The notes beneath the pieces were generated by a model that worked only from the letters and a program-made list of their open reading frames with translations, was not told the DNA's origin and searched no databases. The translations under genes and the position numbers were made by a program. A stretch of 64,000 nt of DNA, taken from Microvirga zambiensis WSM3693. Its GTDB lineage: Bacteria; Pseudomonadota; Alphaproteobacteria; Rhizobiales; Beijerinckiaceae. The DNA lies in assembly GCF_016735695.1 (NCBI RefSeq), contig NZ_JAERQD010000004.1, positions 140,724-204,723 on the forward strand. The letters run 5' to 3'. Of the stretch, positions 1 to 8,839 are shown piece after piece; the first letter of the stretch is position 1, and each line of letters opens with the position of its first letter.

Positions 1-1176
1 GTCCTCGATGATCATGTCCCCATGGGGACCGGCGACGCGGATATCCTCGCCGACCAGCGGTCCGACGAGCGGCTCGTCCTGGGCCGCCACCTCGCCGGAT
101 TCGAGCATGAGCGGACCGAGCCGCTCGTCTGCGAAATGCTGGGTGACCTGATCGTATTTCACCTGAACGTCGAGACGCTGCTGATCCCAGTCGATCAGCT
201 CCTTCAAAGGCGGCGGCAATTCGCGATAGGCGGCGATGACCGCGACGAGCTGGCCGATGTCGAGCGTACCGCGCAGGGCGAAGTAGCCGCCGATGGAATA
301 GAAGAAGAACGGGGTCAGCTGCGCCAGGAAATTGTTGAGGGATTTGACGAAGAACTTCCGGTTATAAATCTTGAGCCGGACTGTGAAGAGATCGAACAGG
401 CGTTGGCCGATCTCGGCGCGTTCCCAGTTATAGGAATTGTGAACGTGCACGACCTCGATGCCGTCGAGGACTTCGGCGATGCGGCCTGCGAGCTCGCGGG
501 ATGCCAGCTGGCGCTGCTTTCCAAGCTTCAGAAGCTCGCGCCGCAGCCGGGGAATGATCGTGAACTGGATGGCGATCACGCCAAGTGCGATCAGGCCGAG
601 CAACACGTTCTGGATCATGATGAAGACCAGCGCCGTGATGGCCTGCATGCCCAGGAAAATCGGCGTGATGAATGCATCCCCGATGAAGCCGCCGATGGGT
701 TCGACTTCGTCCTTGATGATCGTTGCCGTCTCGGACGATTTGACCGTCCGCAGGGCCTCCGGCGTGAAGCGCAGCACCATTGTGAACAGGTCGAAGCGCA
801 TGCGCCGCAGCATGCGCTCGCCCAGAATTCCCTTGGCGACGTTGATCCAGTACTTGAACCCCCCGTTGATGATGACGAAGAACAGGAACAGGGTCGAGAG
901 GCCGAAAAGCAGGCCGAGGCGGCCGACCTGGAAGCCCTCGAAGATCTCCAGATGGCTGCCTCCGAGCCATGCCGGAAGGTCATAGCTGAGATGGAGGAAG
1001 GGCGCCGTGGGGTTGCCGTCACGGTAGGCGTCGCCCTGGATGGCCTGGTTCACGATCTGGCGAGGCAGATCGAGGGACATGAAGTAAAACGGCAGAGAAC
1101 CCAGCACTACCGCGAGAACAATCAGCTGGTCGCGCTTCGAATGGTTCCAAATATATCGGAAGAGGCTCTTTTCCAT
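1..1176 (-). CDS. ABC exporter, transmembrane half (partial, runs off the window)
   Basis: The reverse strand is open from an ATG at 1176 to the window edge (392 codons, no stop), so the C-terminus is missing. The protein is rich in hydrophobic stretches separated by basic loops, as in the six-helix membrane domain of type I ABC exporters; the motif LGERMLRRMRFDLFTMVLR is typical of the first long cytoplasmic loop. The last visible residues, IRVAGPHGDMIIED, look like the beginning of the nucleotide-binding domain, so Walker A and signature lie outside. It is divergent from a four-gene glycosyltransferase cluster with about 145 bp between starts, which suggests export of the glycan or glycolipid made by that cluster (inference). 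A single-polypeptide exporter of lipid, peptide or oligosaccharide is the family expectation; the substrate cannot be read. Confidence 0.85.
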   Translation of the reverse strand, partial: MEKSLFRYIWNHSKRDQLIVLAVVLGSLPFYFMSLDLPRQIVNQAIQGDAYRDGNPTAPFLHLSYDLPAWLGGSHLEIFEGFQVGRLGLLFGLSTLFLFFVIINGGFKYWINVAKGILGERMLRRMRFDLFTMVLRFTPEALRTVKSSETATIIKDEVEPIGGFIGDAFITPIFLGMQAITALVFIMIQNVLLGLIALGVIAIQFTIIPRLRRELLKLGKQRQLASRELAGRIAEVLDGIEVVHVHNSYNWERAEIGQRLFDLFTVRLKIYNRKFFVKSLNNFLAQLTPFFFYSIGGYFALRGTLDIGQLVAVIAAYRELPPPLKELIDWDQQRLDVQVKYDQVTQHFADERLGPLMLESGEVAAQDEPLVGPLVGEDIRVAGPHGDMIIED

Positions 1177-1320
1177 TGCCCAACGGTTACCACTTCTATA
1201 CCCCTGGATGAACCTCTTTCCGATCTTGGGCACCGCCTTTTTGATCGGTGGGGACCGTAGAAGGTAGAGAAGGGCGACGCGCCGTCAATCGACCGCCCGT
1301 CCGATCAATGGGGCAGCCGC

Positions 1321-2598
1321 ATGGCAGACCTGGTGTTGGACTTCGATGGGGATGCAGGTCCCTCCCCGGTGCAGCCCGGGTCTTCAGGTGGCACGAGGGT
1401 CCTCATCTACAGTCATGACACCTTCGGCCTCGGACATCTGCGCCGGTCGCGAGCCCTTGCCAATGCCATCGTCCAGGGCCGCCCCGATACCTCCGTCGTC
1501 ATCATTTCCGGCTCTCCGGTCATCGGCAATTTCGAGTTCGACAGCGGCGTCGACTACATCCGCATTCCCGGCGTCACCAAGCTGCCGGACGGGGACTACC
1601 GCAGCCTCAACCTCAATGTGAGCCTCGACGAGGCGGTGGGCCTGCGCCAGGCCCTCATTCTCCAGGCGGCCCAGGCTTTCAAGCCGGATGTGTTCATCGT
1701 CGACAAGGAGCCGACGGGCTTCCGCGGCGAGGTCGTGCCGGCCCTGGATTATCTGCAGGCCGCCGGATGTCGCCTGGTGCTCGGCATCCGCGACGTGATG
1801 GACGAGCCGGCCCTTCTGGTGCCGGAATGGGAGCGCAAGGGCGCGAAGGAAGCCCTTATCCGCTATTACGACGAGATCTGGGTCTACGGGCTCAAGGATG
1901 TCTATCAGCCGCTCAAAGCGCTGAACCTTCCAGCCCATGTGAGAAAGCGGATCACCTATACCGGCTACCTGCGCCGGGACGTGCCGCCGACCCCGTCTCT
2001 CACCAAATATCCCAAGATCACCAAGCAGCCCTTCATCCTGGTGACCACCGGCGGCGGCGGCGACGGGGACGATCTGATCGACTGGGTGATCTCGGCCTAC
2101 GAGGCCGATGCGGAACTCGAACGGCCGGCCCTCATCCTGTTCGGGCCGTTCATCGACCGGGACAAGCGCCGTTCCTTCGTGGAACGGATCGCCAAACAGC
2201 CCAAACTCGACGTGATGTCCTTCGACAACAAGATCGAATGGCTCATGAAGAAGGCGGACGCCATCGTCGCCATGGGCGGATACAATACCTTCTGCGAGGC
2301 CCTTTCCTTCGACAAGCGCACGCTCATCGTGCCGCGCACCCGGCCGCGGCTCGAGCAATATATCCGCGCCGTCGAGGGCGAGCGTCTGGGACTCGTGAGC
2401 ATGCTGAGCGACTACAAGGAGCAGCGCTCGCCCGAGCGAATGGCTGCCGCCCTAAGTTCGCTGTCGTCGCAGCCGCGCCCATCGGAAGTGACGATCCCCG
2501 GCCTCCTCGACGGACTCGACCGGGTGCAGGAGCGCCTGAAAATCCTGGCGGAAACGAAGACCATGTCCTCGCCTTCGTATCATCAGGCGGCCGAGTAG
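1321..2598 (+). CDS. MurG-like glycosyltransferase family protein
   Basis: A 425-residue soluble protein. After a short poorly conserved N-terminus, residues about 26-45 (VLIYSHDTFGLGHLRRSRAL) have the glycine-rich, GLGHLRR-type loop of GT-B transferases related to MurG (predicted glycosyltransferases of the COG4671 type). The C-terminal half has the second Rossmann domain with a GGGGDG loop near 245 and AMGGYNTFCEAL near 318-330, which resembles the donor-nucleotide pocket of GT28 enzymes. It is the first gene of a tightly packed run of four sugar-transfer genes; the next starts 8 bp downstream. The acceptor and sugar are unknown; cytoplasmic, membrane-peripheral action is expected for the family. 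Confidence 0.85.
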   Translation: MADLVLDFDGDAGPSPVQPGSSGGTRVLIYSHDTFGLGHLRRSRALANAIVQGRPDTSVVIISGSPVIGNFEFDSGVDYIRIPGVTKLPDGDYRSLNLNVSLDEAVGLRQALILQAAQAFKPDVFIVDKEPTGFRGEVVPALDYLQAAGCRLVLGIRDVMDEPALLVPEWERKGAKEALIRYYDEIWVYGLKDVYQPLKALNLPAHVRKRITYTGYLRRDVPPTPSLTKYPKITKQPFILVTTGGGGDGDDLIDWVISAYEADAELERPALILFGPFIDRDKRRSFVERIAKQPKLDVMSFDNKIEWLMKKADAIVAMGGYNTFCEALSFDKRTLIVPRTRPRLEQYIRAVEGERLGLVSMLSDYKEQRSPERMAAALSSLSSQPRPSEVTIPGLLDGLDRVQERLKILAETKTMSSPSYHQAAE

Positions 2599-2606
2599 CG
2601 TCACAC

Positions 2607-3878
2607 ATGCCCGCTCCGATGACAAACAGGCGCATCGCCGTCGTCGTGAAAGGCTATCCGCGCCTTTCCGAAACCTTCATAGCCCAGGAAATCCTGGCTC
2701 TCGAGCAGCGCGACATCGACATCGAGATCTGGTCCCTGCGGCATCCGACGGAACGCGCCCTGCACCCGATGCACAAGGCGATCAAGGCGCGCGTCACGTA
2801 CCTGCCGGAGCACCTCTACGAGGAGCCGCTGCGCGTGCTTCGCGGCGCTCTCTGGAGCTTGCGGCAGAAGGGTTTCGGACAGACGATCAAGGCTTTCTGG
2901 CGCGACCTGAAACGCGACTTCACCGCCAACCGCGTGCGTCGTCTCGGCCAGGCCTTCGCCATGGCCCGCGAGTTGCCGCCGGACGTGCAGCATCTGCACG
3001 TGCATTATCTGCATACGCCCGCCTCCGTCGTGCGCTATGCAGCCCTCCTCACGGGCCGGACCTGGACCTTCTCGGCCCACGCGAAGGACATCTGGACGAC
3101 GCCCGATTGGGAGAAGCGCGAGAAGATGGCCGAAGCGCTCTGGGGCGTCACCTGCACCGCGCAGGGCGCCGAGCATCTCCAGTCGCTTTCCCCGCCTGAG
3201 CACGTGTCGCTCGTCTATCACGGGCTCGATCTCTCCCGCTTTCCGGCGCCGCCCGAAAACCGCCCGGCACGGGACGGCTCCGACCCGCTCGACCCCCTGC
3301 GCATCGTTTCCATCGGACGCGCTGTGGCGAAGAAGGGTTTCGGCGATCTGATTCAGGCTCTCGCGGCACTGCCTCAGGATCTTCACTGGCGCTTCGTCCA
3401 TGTGGGCGGCGGCGAGTTGCTCAACAGCCTCAAGAAGCAGGTGCAGGATGCCGGCATTGCAAACCGGGTCGTGTTCCTCGGCTCCAAGCCGCAGCCGGAG
3501 ATCATAGCGCTTCTGCGGGAGGCGGATCTCTTCGTGCTGCCTTCGAAGGAAGCGAAATCGGGCGATCGGGACGGTCTGCCGAATGTGATCATGGAAGCGG
3601 CGAGCCAGGGTCTCGCCATCGCGGCGACGGATTTCGCAGGCATTCCCGAGTTCATCCGCAGCGGCTTGGAGGGCGAACTCGTGCCGCCGGGCGATTGGGA
3701 AGCCTTGTCGAACGTCATCAATCTTCTCGCCCGCGACCCTGGTCGCCGACAGGCACTCGGTGCCGCCGCCTATGCGCGCCTTCGCCAGGACTTTTCCATG
3801 GAAGGCAGCATCGACGGGCTCGAAGCGCGCTTCCGGTCCCTAACGGGTGTCCCCAAGCGAGAACCGGAGCCGGTGTGA
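2607..3878 (+). CDS. Glycosyltransferase family 4 protein
   Basis: The frame is open far upstream, but the protein proper starts at the ATG at 2607, 8 bp after the previous stop, giving 423 residues. The N-terminal domain begins RRIAVVVKGYPRLSETFIAQE, the SETFI element being common in GT4 capsule/exopolysaccharide transferases. The C-terminal domain carries IVSIGRAVAKKGFGDLI and a donor-binding segment SKEAKSGDRDGLPNVIMEA with the EX7E-type arrangement ending in an FAGIPEFI loop. Such enzymes are retaining GT-B transferases that add a sugar from a nucleotide donor on the cytoplasmic side of the membrane. The next gene overlaps this stop by 4 bp, so the two are probably translationally coupled. 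Confidence 0.88.
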   Translation: MPAPMTNRRIAVVVKGYPRLSETFIAQEILALEQRDIDIEIWSLRHPTERALHPMHKAIKARVTYLPEHLYEEPLRVLRGALWSLRQKGFGQTIKAFWRDLKRDFTANRVRRLGQAFAMARELPPDVQHLHVHYLHTPASVVRYAALLTGRTWTFSAHAKDIWTTPDWEKREKMAEALWGVTCTAQGAEHLQSLSPPEHVSLVYHGLDLSRFPAPPENRPARDGSDPLDPLRIVSIGRAVAKKGFGDLIQALAALPQDLHWRFVHVGGGELLNSLKKQVQDAGIANRVVFLGSKPQPEIIALLREADLFVLPSKEAKSGDRDGLPNVIMEAASQGLAIAATDFAGIPEFIRSGLEGELVPPGDWEALSNVINLLARDPGRRQALGAAAYARLRQDFSMEGSIDGLEARFRSLTGVPKREPEPV

Positions 3879-5005
3879 CGATCGCGAGGCCGGTTGCGTT
3901 CTATGCTCCGCTGAAGAGCCCGAACCATCCCCTCCCTTCGGGCGACCGCACGATGGCGCGGCTTTTGATGAAGGCGCTCGAACGGGCCGGCTACGCACCG
4001 ACCCTTGCCAGCGAGATCCGGACGCTCGACAAAGCCGGCGACCGTCAGTGCCAGGACGACATCAGGCAGCAATCGCTCGAGGAGGCCGCGCGTCTGATCG
4101 AGCATTACAGATCCCTTCCTCAAGAGCGGAAGCCCTGCCTCTGGTTCACCTATCACGTCTATTACAAGGCGCCGGACTGGATCGGCCCGCGCGTCGCGGA
4201 AGCGCTCGGCATTCCCTATGTCGTCGCGGAGGGATCGCGTGCCGCCAAGCGTGCGCAGGGCCGTTGGGCGCTTGGCCACGAGGGTTCCGAGGCGGCCCTC
4301 GACTGCGCCGATGCGATCTTCGTAATGACCGCGCATGACCGGCAGGCCTTGGAAACCGCGAGACCTTCGCGCCAGGTGCTCGTCGAACTGCTGCCCTTTC
4401 TCGATCTGAAAGACTGGCCTGCCACGGGCACCCGGCGCCCGAGCGATGCCGAACCGCGACTTCTCACCGTGGCGATGATGCGGGAGGGCGACAAGCTGGC
4501 TTCCTATCGCATTCTTGCGGCGGCCCTCGAGAGGCTACTGCACCTGCCCTGGCAGCTGGATGTGGTGGGCGATGGCGAGGCTCGGAAGGAGATCGTCCAA
4601 CTGTTCAGTCCGCTGGCGCAACGCGTACGGTTCCACGGTGCCGTCAACAGCAGGCCCGATCTGAGAGCTTTGTACGAGACAGCCGATCTCTTCGTCTGGC
4701 CGGCGGTCAACGAGGCGTACGGCATGGTGCTGCTGGAGGCCCAGGCGCTCGGCTGTCCGGTGGTTGCCGGCGCTTTCGGCGGCGTTGCCAGCGTCGTGAA
4801 GCAGGGTGAGACCGGATTGCTGACGAAACCCGGCGACATTGCCGCTTTTTCCGATACGGTCGGCGGCCTCCTGCAGGACCGTCACCGGCTTCGCACCCTT
4901 GGAGACAATGCATACCGCTTCATAACCCGGGAACGCGATCTCGATCACGCCGCTTTGCGCTTGCGCAATGCGCTCGAACCGATCACGGCTAGAACGGGAG
5001 CATGA
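3875..5005 (+). CDS. Glycosyltransferase family 4 protein, GTG start
   Basis: The best start is the GTG at 3875, overlapping the preceding TGA (GTGA), giving 376 residues; the frame is open further upstream only because of GC-rich coding DNA. The N-terminus VAFYAPLKSPNHPLPSGDRT is a typical GT4 beginning for this subfamily, with a glycine-poor acceptor domain. The C-terminal domain contains LLTVAMMREGDKLASY, VVGDGEARKEI, and the donor site PAVNEAYGMVLLEAQALG followed by FGGVASVV and GETGLL. This places it among retaining GT-B transferases. The stop overlaps the next ATG by 4 bp, continuing the coupled operon. The transferred sugar cannot be predicted. Confidence 0.87.
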   Translation: MTIARPVAFYAPLKSPNHPLPSGDRTMARLLMKALERAGYAPTLASEIRTLDKAGDRQCQDDIRQQSLEEAARLIEHYRSLPQERKPCLWFTYHVYYKAPDWIGPRVAEALGIPYVVAEGSRAAKRAQGRWALGHEGSEAALDCADAIFVMTAHDRQALETARPSRQVLVELLPFLDLKDWPATGTRRPSDAEPRLLTVAMMREGDKLASYRILAAALERLLHLPWQLDVVGDGEARKEIVQLFSPLAQRVRFHGAVNSRPDLRALYETADLFVWPAVNEAYGMVLLEAQALGCPVVAGAFGGVASVVKQGETGLLTKPGDIAAFSDTVGGLLQDRHRLRTLGDNAYRFITRERDLDHAALRLRNALEPITARTGA

Positions 5006-6942
5006 GCTTGCGCGTTCTGATCGCCGTCACGCATCTTCTGGGAGCCGGGCATCTCACCCGGGCCGCGACCCTCGCCCGCGCCTTCGCGAGGGAGGGACAC
5101 GAGACCGTGCTCGTCTCGGGCGGAAGCCCTGTCCACGTGGGCGATCCGGGCGCGGCGTCCTTCGTTCAGCTGCCGTCCGTGCGGACCCTCGGCACGAATT
5201 TCACGACATTGCTCGACGATGACTCGAAGCCGGTGGACGAAACCTATCTCGCGAAGCGAAGGGCCATCCTGCTCGATACGCTGAATTCTCTCCGGCCCGA
5301 CATCCTCATCACCGAGCTCTTCCCGTTCGGCCGCCGGGTTCTGGCGAAGGAGTTCATGGCACTGCTCGATGCCGCGCGCGCCATGAGCCCGCGCCCGCGC
5401 ATTCTCTGCTCGCTCCGCGATATCCTCGTCGCATCTTCGAAGCCGGAGCGGATCGCGCAGGCGCATGAACGCGTGCTCGGCTACTACGATGCCGTCCTCG
5501 TCCATGGCGATCCGGACCTCGTTCCGATCGAGGATTCATGGCCGCTGGACGAACGGATCAGGCCGCTCGTCCGCTATACCGGCTACGTCGACGAGAGTGA
5601 GGCTCCCATTCCCGAGCGCGCTCGACTGGGCATCGTGGTGTCGGGCGGATCGAGCGCGGCGAGCCTTCCGCTTTATCGAGCGGCCATCGCAGCGGCTCAT
5701 GGGATTGCCGACCGGCCCTGGCGTGTTCTCGTCGGGAAAGGCGTATCTGAAGCGGAGTTTCAATCACTCCGGGAAAATGCGCCGGCCCATGTCGCCATCG
5801 AATGGGCGCGTCCGGATTTCCGCACCCTCCTCGCGTGCGCGGAACTGTCCATCAGCCAGGCCGGCTACAACACGGTCGTGGATCTGCTCCGCTGCAACGT
5901 GCAGCCGATCCTCGTCCCTTTCGAAGCCGGCCAGGAGACCGAGCAGCGGCTGCGCGCAGAGCACCTGCAGAAGCTCGGACTGGCGCGGATCGTGCCAGAG
6001 GCGGAGCTCTCGCCGGAGACCCTGGCCGGGGCGATCCGAAATGCTCTGGCGAGCAGGCTTTCTGCTCCCTTGTCGATCTCCCTCGACGGAGCGCGGCGCA
6101 GCGTCGAGATCGCGGAGAATCTTGTCGGTTTCGCACCGCACCATCGCCTGGAGATCGATTGGTCGCCCCTGGACCGAGCCTTGAAGCACGCCGCGGATCG
6201 CGGCTGCCCGATCCGCTTCTGGTGGCGGGACGACGACGCGGTTGCAGATACGCCTCAGCTCGACCGGCTCCTCGCCCTCGCTCGCCGCTACGAGGCCGGG
6301 CTCGGGTTGGCCGTTATTCCGGCGGGCCTTGAGGATTCCCTCGCATCCCGTCTGGCGGCGGAAGAAAAAGCCTTTGCCCTCGTGCATGGCCTCGACCATG
6401 CCAATCACGCATCCGTGAGCGAGAAGAAGGCGGAATTCGGGGGCCATAGGCCTCTTGCCACGATGGCGGCGGACATCGAGCGGGCTCTCCACCTGACACG
6501 CGAGCGGCTGGGGCAAAAGCTCCTGCCGGTCTTCGTGCCGCCCTGGAACCGGATCTCCCCGGACTTGCTCCCCCGTCTTGCGCAGCTGGGCTTTACAGGA
6601 TTGTCGACCTTCGCCGAACGGGAATCCGCCTTCCCCGCAGCCGGGCTGCTCCAGATCAACACCCATGTGGATCCCGTCGACTGGCATGGCACGAGAAGCC
6701 TGGCCGATCCGGCCGAGATCGTCGCCCGTCTCGCGGCAGCCGTCGAACGCCGGGTCGCAGGAGAGGCGGACGGGGGCGAGCCGATCGGCTTCCTCACCCA
6801 TCATCTGATCCACGACGATGTCATCTGGTCGTTATGCGAAAGGCTTATCGCCCGCCTCGCCGCGAGGGGAATACGCTTCCTGCGACCCGACATATGTTTC
6901 GGCTTGGAAACAAGATCACAATTGAGATCTAATGGGATCTGA
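5002..6942 (+). CDS. Bifunctional protein: MurG-like glycosyltransferase fused to polysaccharide deacetylase-like domain
   Basis: A 646-residue protein starting at ATG 5002 inside the previous stop. Residues about 1-380 are a MurG-like GT-B transferase (VLIAVTHLLGAGHLTRAATL at the start; ELSISQAGYNTVVDLL and FEAGQETEQRLRAEHL in the donor domain). Residues about 395-640 are a second domain with FWWRDDDAVADTPQLDRL, ALVHGLDHANHA, VPPWNRISPDLLPRLAQLGF and GFLTHHLIHDD. The paired aspartates, H-x3-H type histidines, PPWN and the late histidine cluster resemble the NodB/polysaccharide deacetylase fold. So one polypeptide may both add an N-acetylated sugar and de-acetylate a glycan (inference). It closes the glycosyltransferase operon; the ABC importer begins 31 bp later with its own strong ribosome-binding site. 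Confidence 0.8.
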   Translation: MSLRVLIAVTHLLGAGHLTRAATLARAFAREGHETVLVSGGSPVHVGDPGAASFVQLPSVRTLGTNFTTLLDDDSKPVDETYLAKRRAILLDTLNSLRPDILITELFPFGRRVLAKEFMALLDAARAMSPRPRILCSLRDILVASSKPERIAQAHERVLGYYDAVLVHGDPDLVPIEDSWPLDERIRPLVRYTGYVDESEAPIPERARLGIVVSGGSSAASLPLYRAAIAAAHGIADRPWRVLVGKGVSEAEFQSLRENAPAHVAIEWARPDFRTLLACAELSISQAGYNTVVDLLRCNVQPILVPFEAGQETEQRLRAEHLQKLGLARIVPEAELSPETLAGAIRNALASRLSAPLSISLDGARRSVEIAENLVGFAPHHRLEIDWSPLDRALKHAADRGCPIRFWWRDDDAVADTPQLDRLLALARRYEAGLGLAVIPAGLEDSLASRLAAEEKAFALVHGLDHANHASVSEKKAEFGGHRPLATMAADIERALHLTRERLGQKLLPVFVPPWNRISPDLLPRLAQLGFTGLSTFAERESAFPAAGLLQINTHVDPVDWHGTRSLADPAEIVARLAAAVERRVAGEADGGEPIGFLTHHLIHDDVIWSLCERLIARLAARGIRFLRPDICFGLETRSQLRSNGI

Positions 6943-6973
6943 TGCGTTATGCTCATAGTCCCTGGAGGAGCAT

Positions 6974-8839
6974 ATGGAAGCGCCACTCCTGTCGGTTCGC
7001 CAGCTGACAGTTGATTTCAACACCGATGCCGGAAACTTCCGAGCGGTCGACGGACTGACATTTGATATTCCCAAAGGGAAGACGGTGGCGCTCGTCGGCG
7101 AATCCGGCTCCGGCAAATCGGTGACGGCGCAGGCCATCCTCCAGATCCTGTCGAAAAAGGCCCGAATCGAGAGCGGATCGATCCTCTTCAACGACCCGTC
7201 GAGCGGCAAGACCGTCGACATCGCTTCGCTGCCGCCTGAGAGCGATGCCATGCATGCCCTGCGGGGCGGGCGCATCGCCATGATCTTCCAGGAGCCGATG
7301 ACCTCGCTCTCGCCGCTCCACACCATCGGCGACCAGATTTCCGAAGCGCTGATGATCCACGCCGACGTGGATCAGGCCAAGGCAAACCAGCGAACCATGG
7401 AAGTGCTCGCCCGCGTCGGCTTTCCCGATCCCAAGCGGGCCCTCACAACCTATCCGTTCGAACTCTCAGGCGGCTTGCGCCAGCGTGCGATGATCGCCAT
7501 GGCGCTCATCACGCGCCCTGCACTGCTGATCGCGGACGAGCCCACCACCGCGCTCGACGTGACCACGCAGGCCCAGATCCTGGACCTGATCAAGGAACTC
7601 CAGATCGAGACGGGCATGTCGGTGCTGCTCATCACCCACGATCTCGGCGTGGTCGCCAATGTGGCCGACGAGGTGGTGGTGATGTATCGCGGCAGGATCA
7701 TGGAGGCCGGCTCCCGCGAGAACATCTTCCGCAATCCTCAGCATCCCTATCTTCAGGCTCTCATGCGTGCCGTTCCCCGCTTCGCCATGGCGGAGAACGA
7801 GCGCCTGACACCGATCCGCGAGGTGACGAGCGCAACGCTCGCCACGGCCAACGCCCCCGAGCGCATCCAGCCGAAAGGCCCCATCCTGAGGGCCGAGCAC
7901 CTTACGAAGTGCTTCACCCTCCGGTCGGGCTGGTTTTCCGGCAAGATGCGGGAGATCCGCGCGGTCAGCGAGGTCGATCTCAGCCTGCCCGTCGGCAAGA
8001 CGCTGGGCCTCGTCGGAGAATCGGGCTGCGGCAAGACCACCGTCTCCAAGATGATCATGCGGGCGCTCAATCCCAATTCCGGCCGCGTGCTGTTCGACGA
8101 CGGCACCGGACCGAAGGATGTGCACAAGCTGGAGGGCGATGCCCTCACCGCCTATCGACGGTCGGTACAGTTCATCTTCCAGGATCCTTTCTCGTCCCTC
8201 AACCCGCGCATGACGGTCTACGAGCTTCTGACCGAACCCCTGCGCATCCATAACATCGGCACGTCCGATGAACGCTATGAGCGTGTGAAGCAGCTTCTCG
8301 ACATGGTCGGCCTCGACCAGCGCTCGCTCCGCCGCTATCCGCACTCGTTCTCCGGCGGCCAGCGCCAGCGTCTCGGCATCGCCCGGGCTCTCGCCCTCGA
8401 GCCGCGCGTGCTCCTGTGCGACGAGCCGGTCTCCGCCCTCGACGTCTCGGTTCAGGCGCAGGTGCTCAACCTGCTCAAGGACCTGCAGGCGGCGCTCGGC
8501 CTGTCCTATCTCTTCGTGTCGCACAACCTCGCGGTCGTGGACTACATCGCCGACACCATCGCGGTCATGTGCCGAGGCTATATCGTCGAGGAGGCGCCGA
8601 AATCCTCCCTCTTCCGCAATCCGGTTCACCCCTACACGCAGGCGCTTCTCGCCGCCGTGCCGGATCCGGACATTGACCGCCCGCTCGATTTCGCGAAACT
8701 GCGGGCGGGCCGCTTCTCCCATCCGTCGGAATGGCCCGAGCCGTTCCGCATCAAGCCTGGCGAGTTCGGTGTCATGAAGGAAATCGAGCCAGGTCATAAG
8801 GTACGTCTGGGGCACCTGACAGCCCGGGAGGCCGCATGA
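6974..8839 (+). CDS. Peptide-type ABC importer, fused double ATPase (YejF/DppDF-like)
   Basis: Start ATG 6974 follows a perfect GGAGGAG at 6964-6970. The 621-residue protein has two complete nucleotide-binding domains in tandem: Walker A GESGSGKS near residue 42 with signature LSGGLRQR near 163 and DEPTTALD; then GESGCGKT near 347 with FSGGQRQR near 460 and DEPVSALD. Each is followed by the FRNPxHPY motif of the oligopeptide/dipeptide (Opp/Dpp) ATPase family. It energises uptake by the two downstream permeases. Gene order is ATPase, binding protein, permease, permease, all overlapping by 4 bp, so a single operon. It differs from unfused DppD/DppF pairs and resembles YejF in architecture. Confidence 0.93.
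   Translation: MEAPLLSVRQLTVDFNTDAGNFRAVDGLTFDIPKGKTVALVGESGSGKSVTAQAILQILSKKARIESGSILFNDPSSGKTVDIASLPPESDAMHALRGGRIAMIFQEPMTSLSPLHTIGDQISEALMIHADVDQAKANQRTMEVLARVGFPDPKRALTTYPFELSGGLRQRAMIAMALITRPALLIADEPTTALDVTTQAQILDLIKELQIETGMSVLLITHDLGVVANVADEVVVMYRGRIMEAGSRENIFRNPQHPYLQALMRAVPRFAMAENERLTPIREVTSATLATANAPERIQPKGPILRAEHLTKCFTLRSGWFSGKMREIRAVSEVDLSLPVGKTLGLVGESGCGKTTVSKMIMRALNPNSGRVLFDDGTGPKDVHKLEGDALTAYRRSVQFIFQDPFSSLNPRMTVYELLTEPLRIHNIGTSDERYERVKQLLDMVGLDQRSLRRYPHSFSGGQRQRLGIARALALEPRVLLCDEPVSALDVSVQAQVLNLLKDLQAALGLSYLFVSHNLAVVDYIADTIAVMCRGYIVEEAPKSSLFRNPVHPYTQALLAAVPDPDIDRPLDFAKLRAGRFSHPSEWPEPFRIKPGEFGVMKEIEPGHKVRLGHLTAREAA

Noticed and set aside
22..1260. Long plus-strand open frame of 412 codons
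   Set aside because: Antisense shadow of the ABC exporter gene, which has real membrane-domain sequence on the other strand; the plus product is low in hydrophobic pattern and has no family marks.
1384..2358. Reverse-strand open frame in the first glycosyltransferase gene
   Set aside because: Shadow in GC-rich DNA; the opposite strand encodes a clear GT-B protein.
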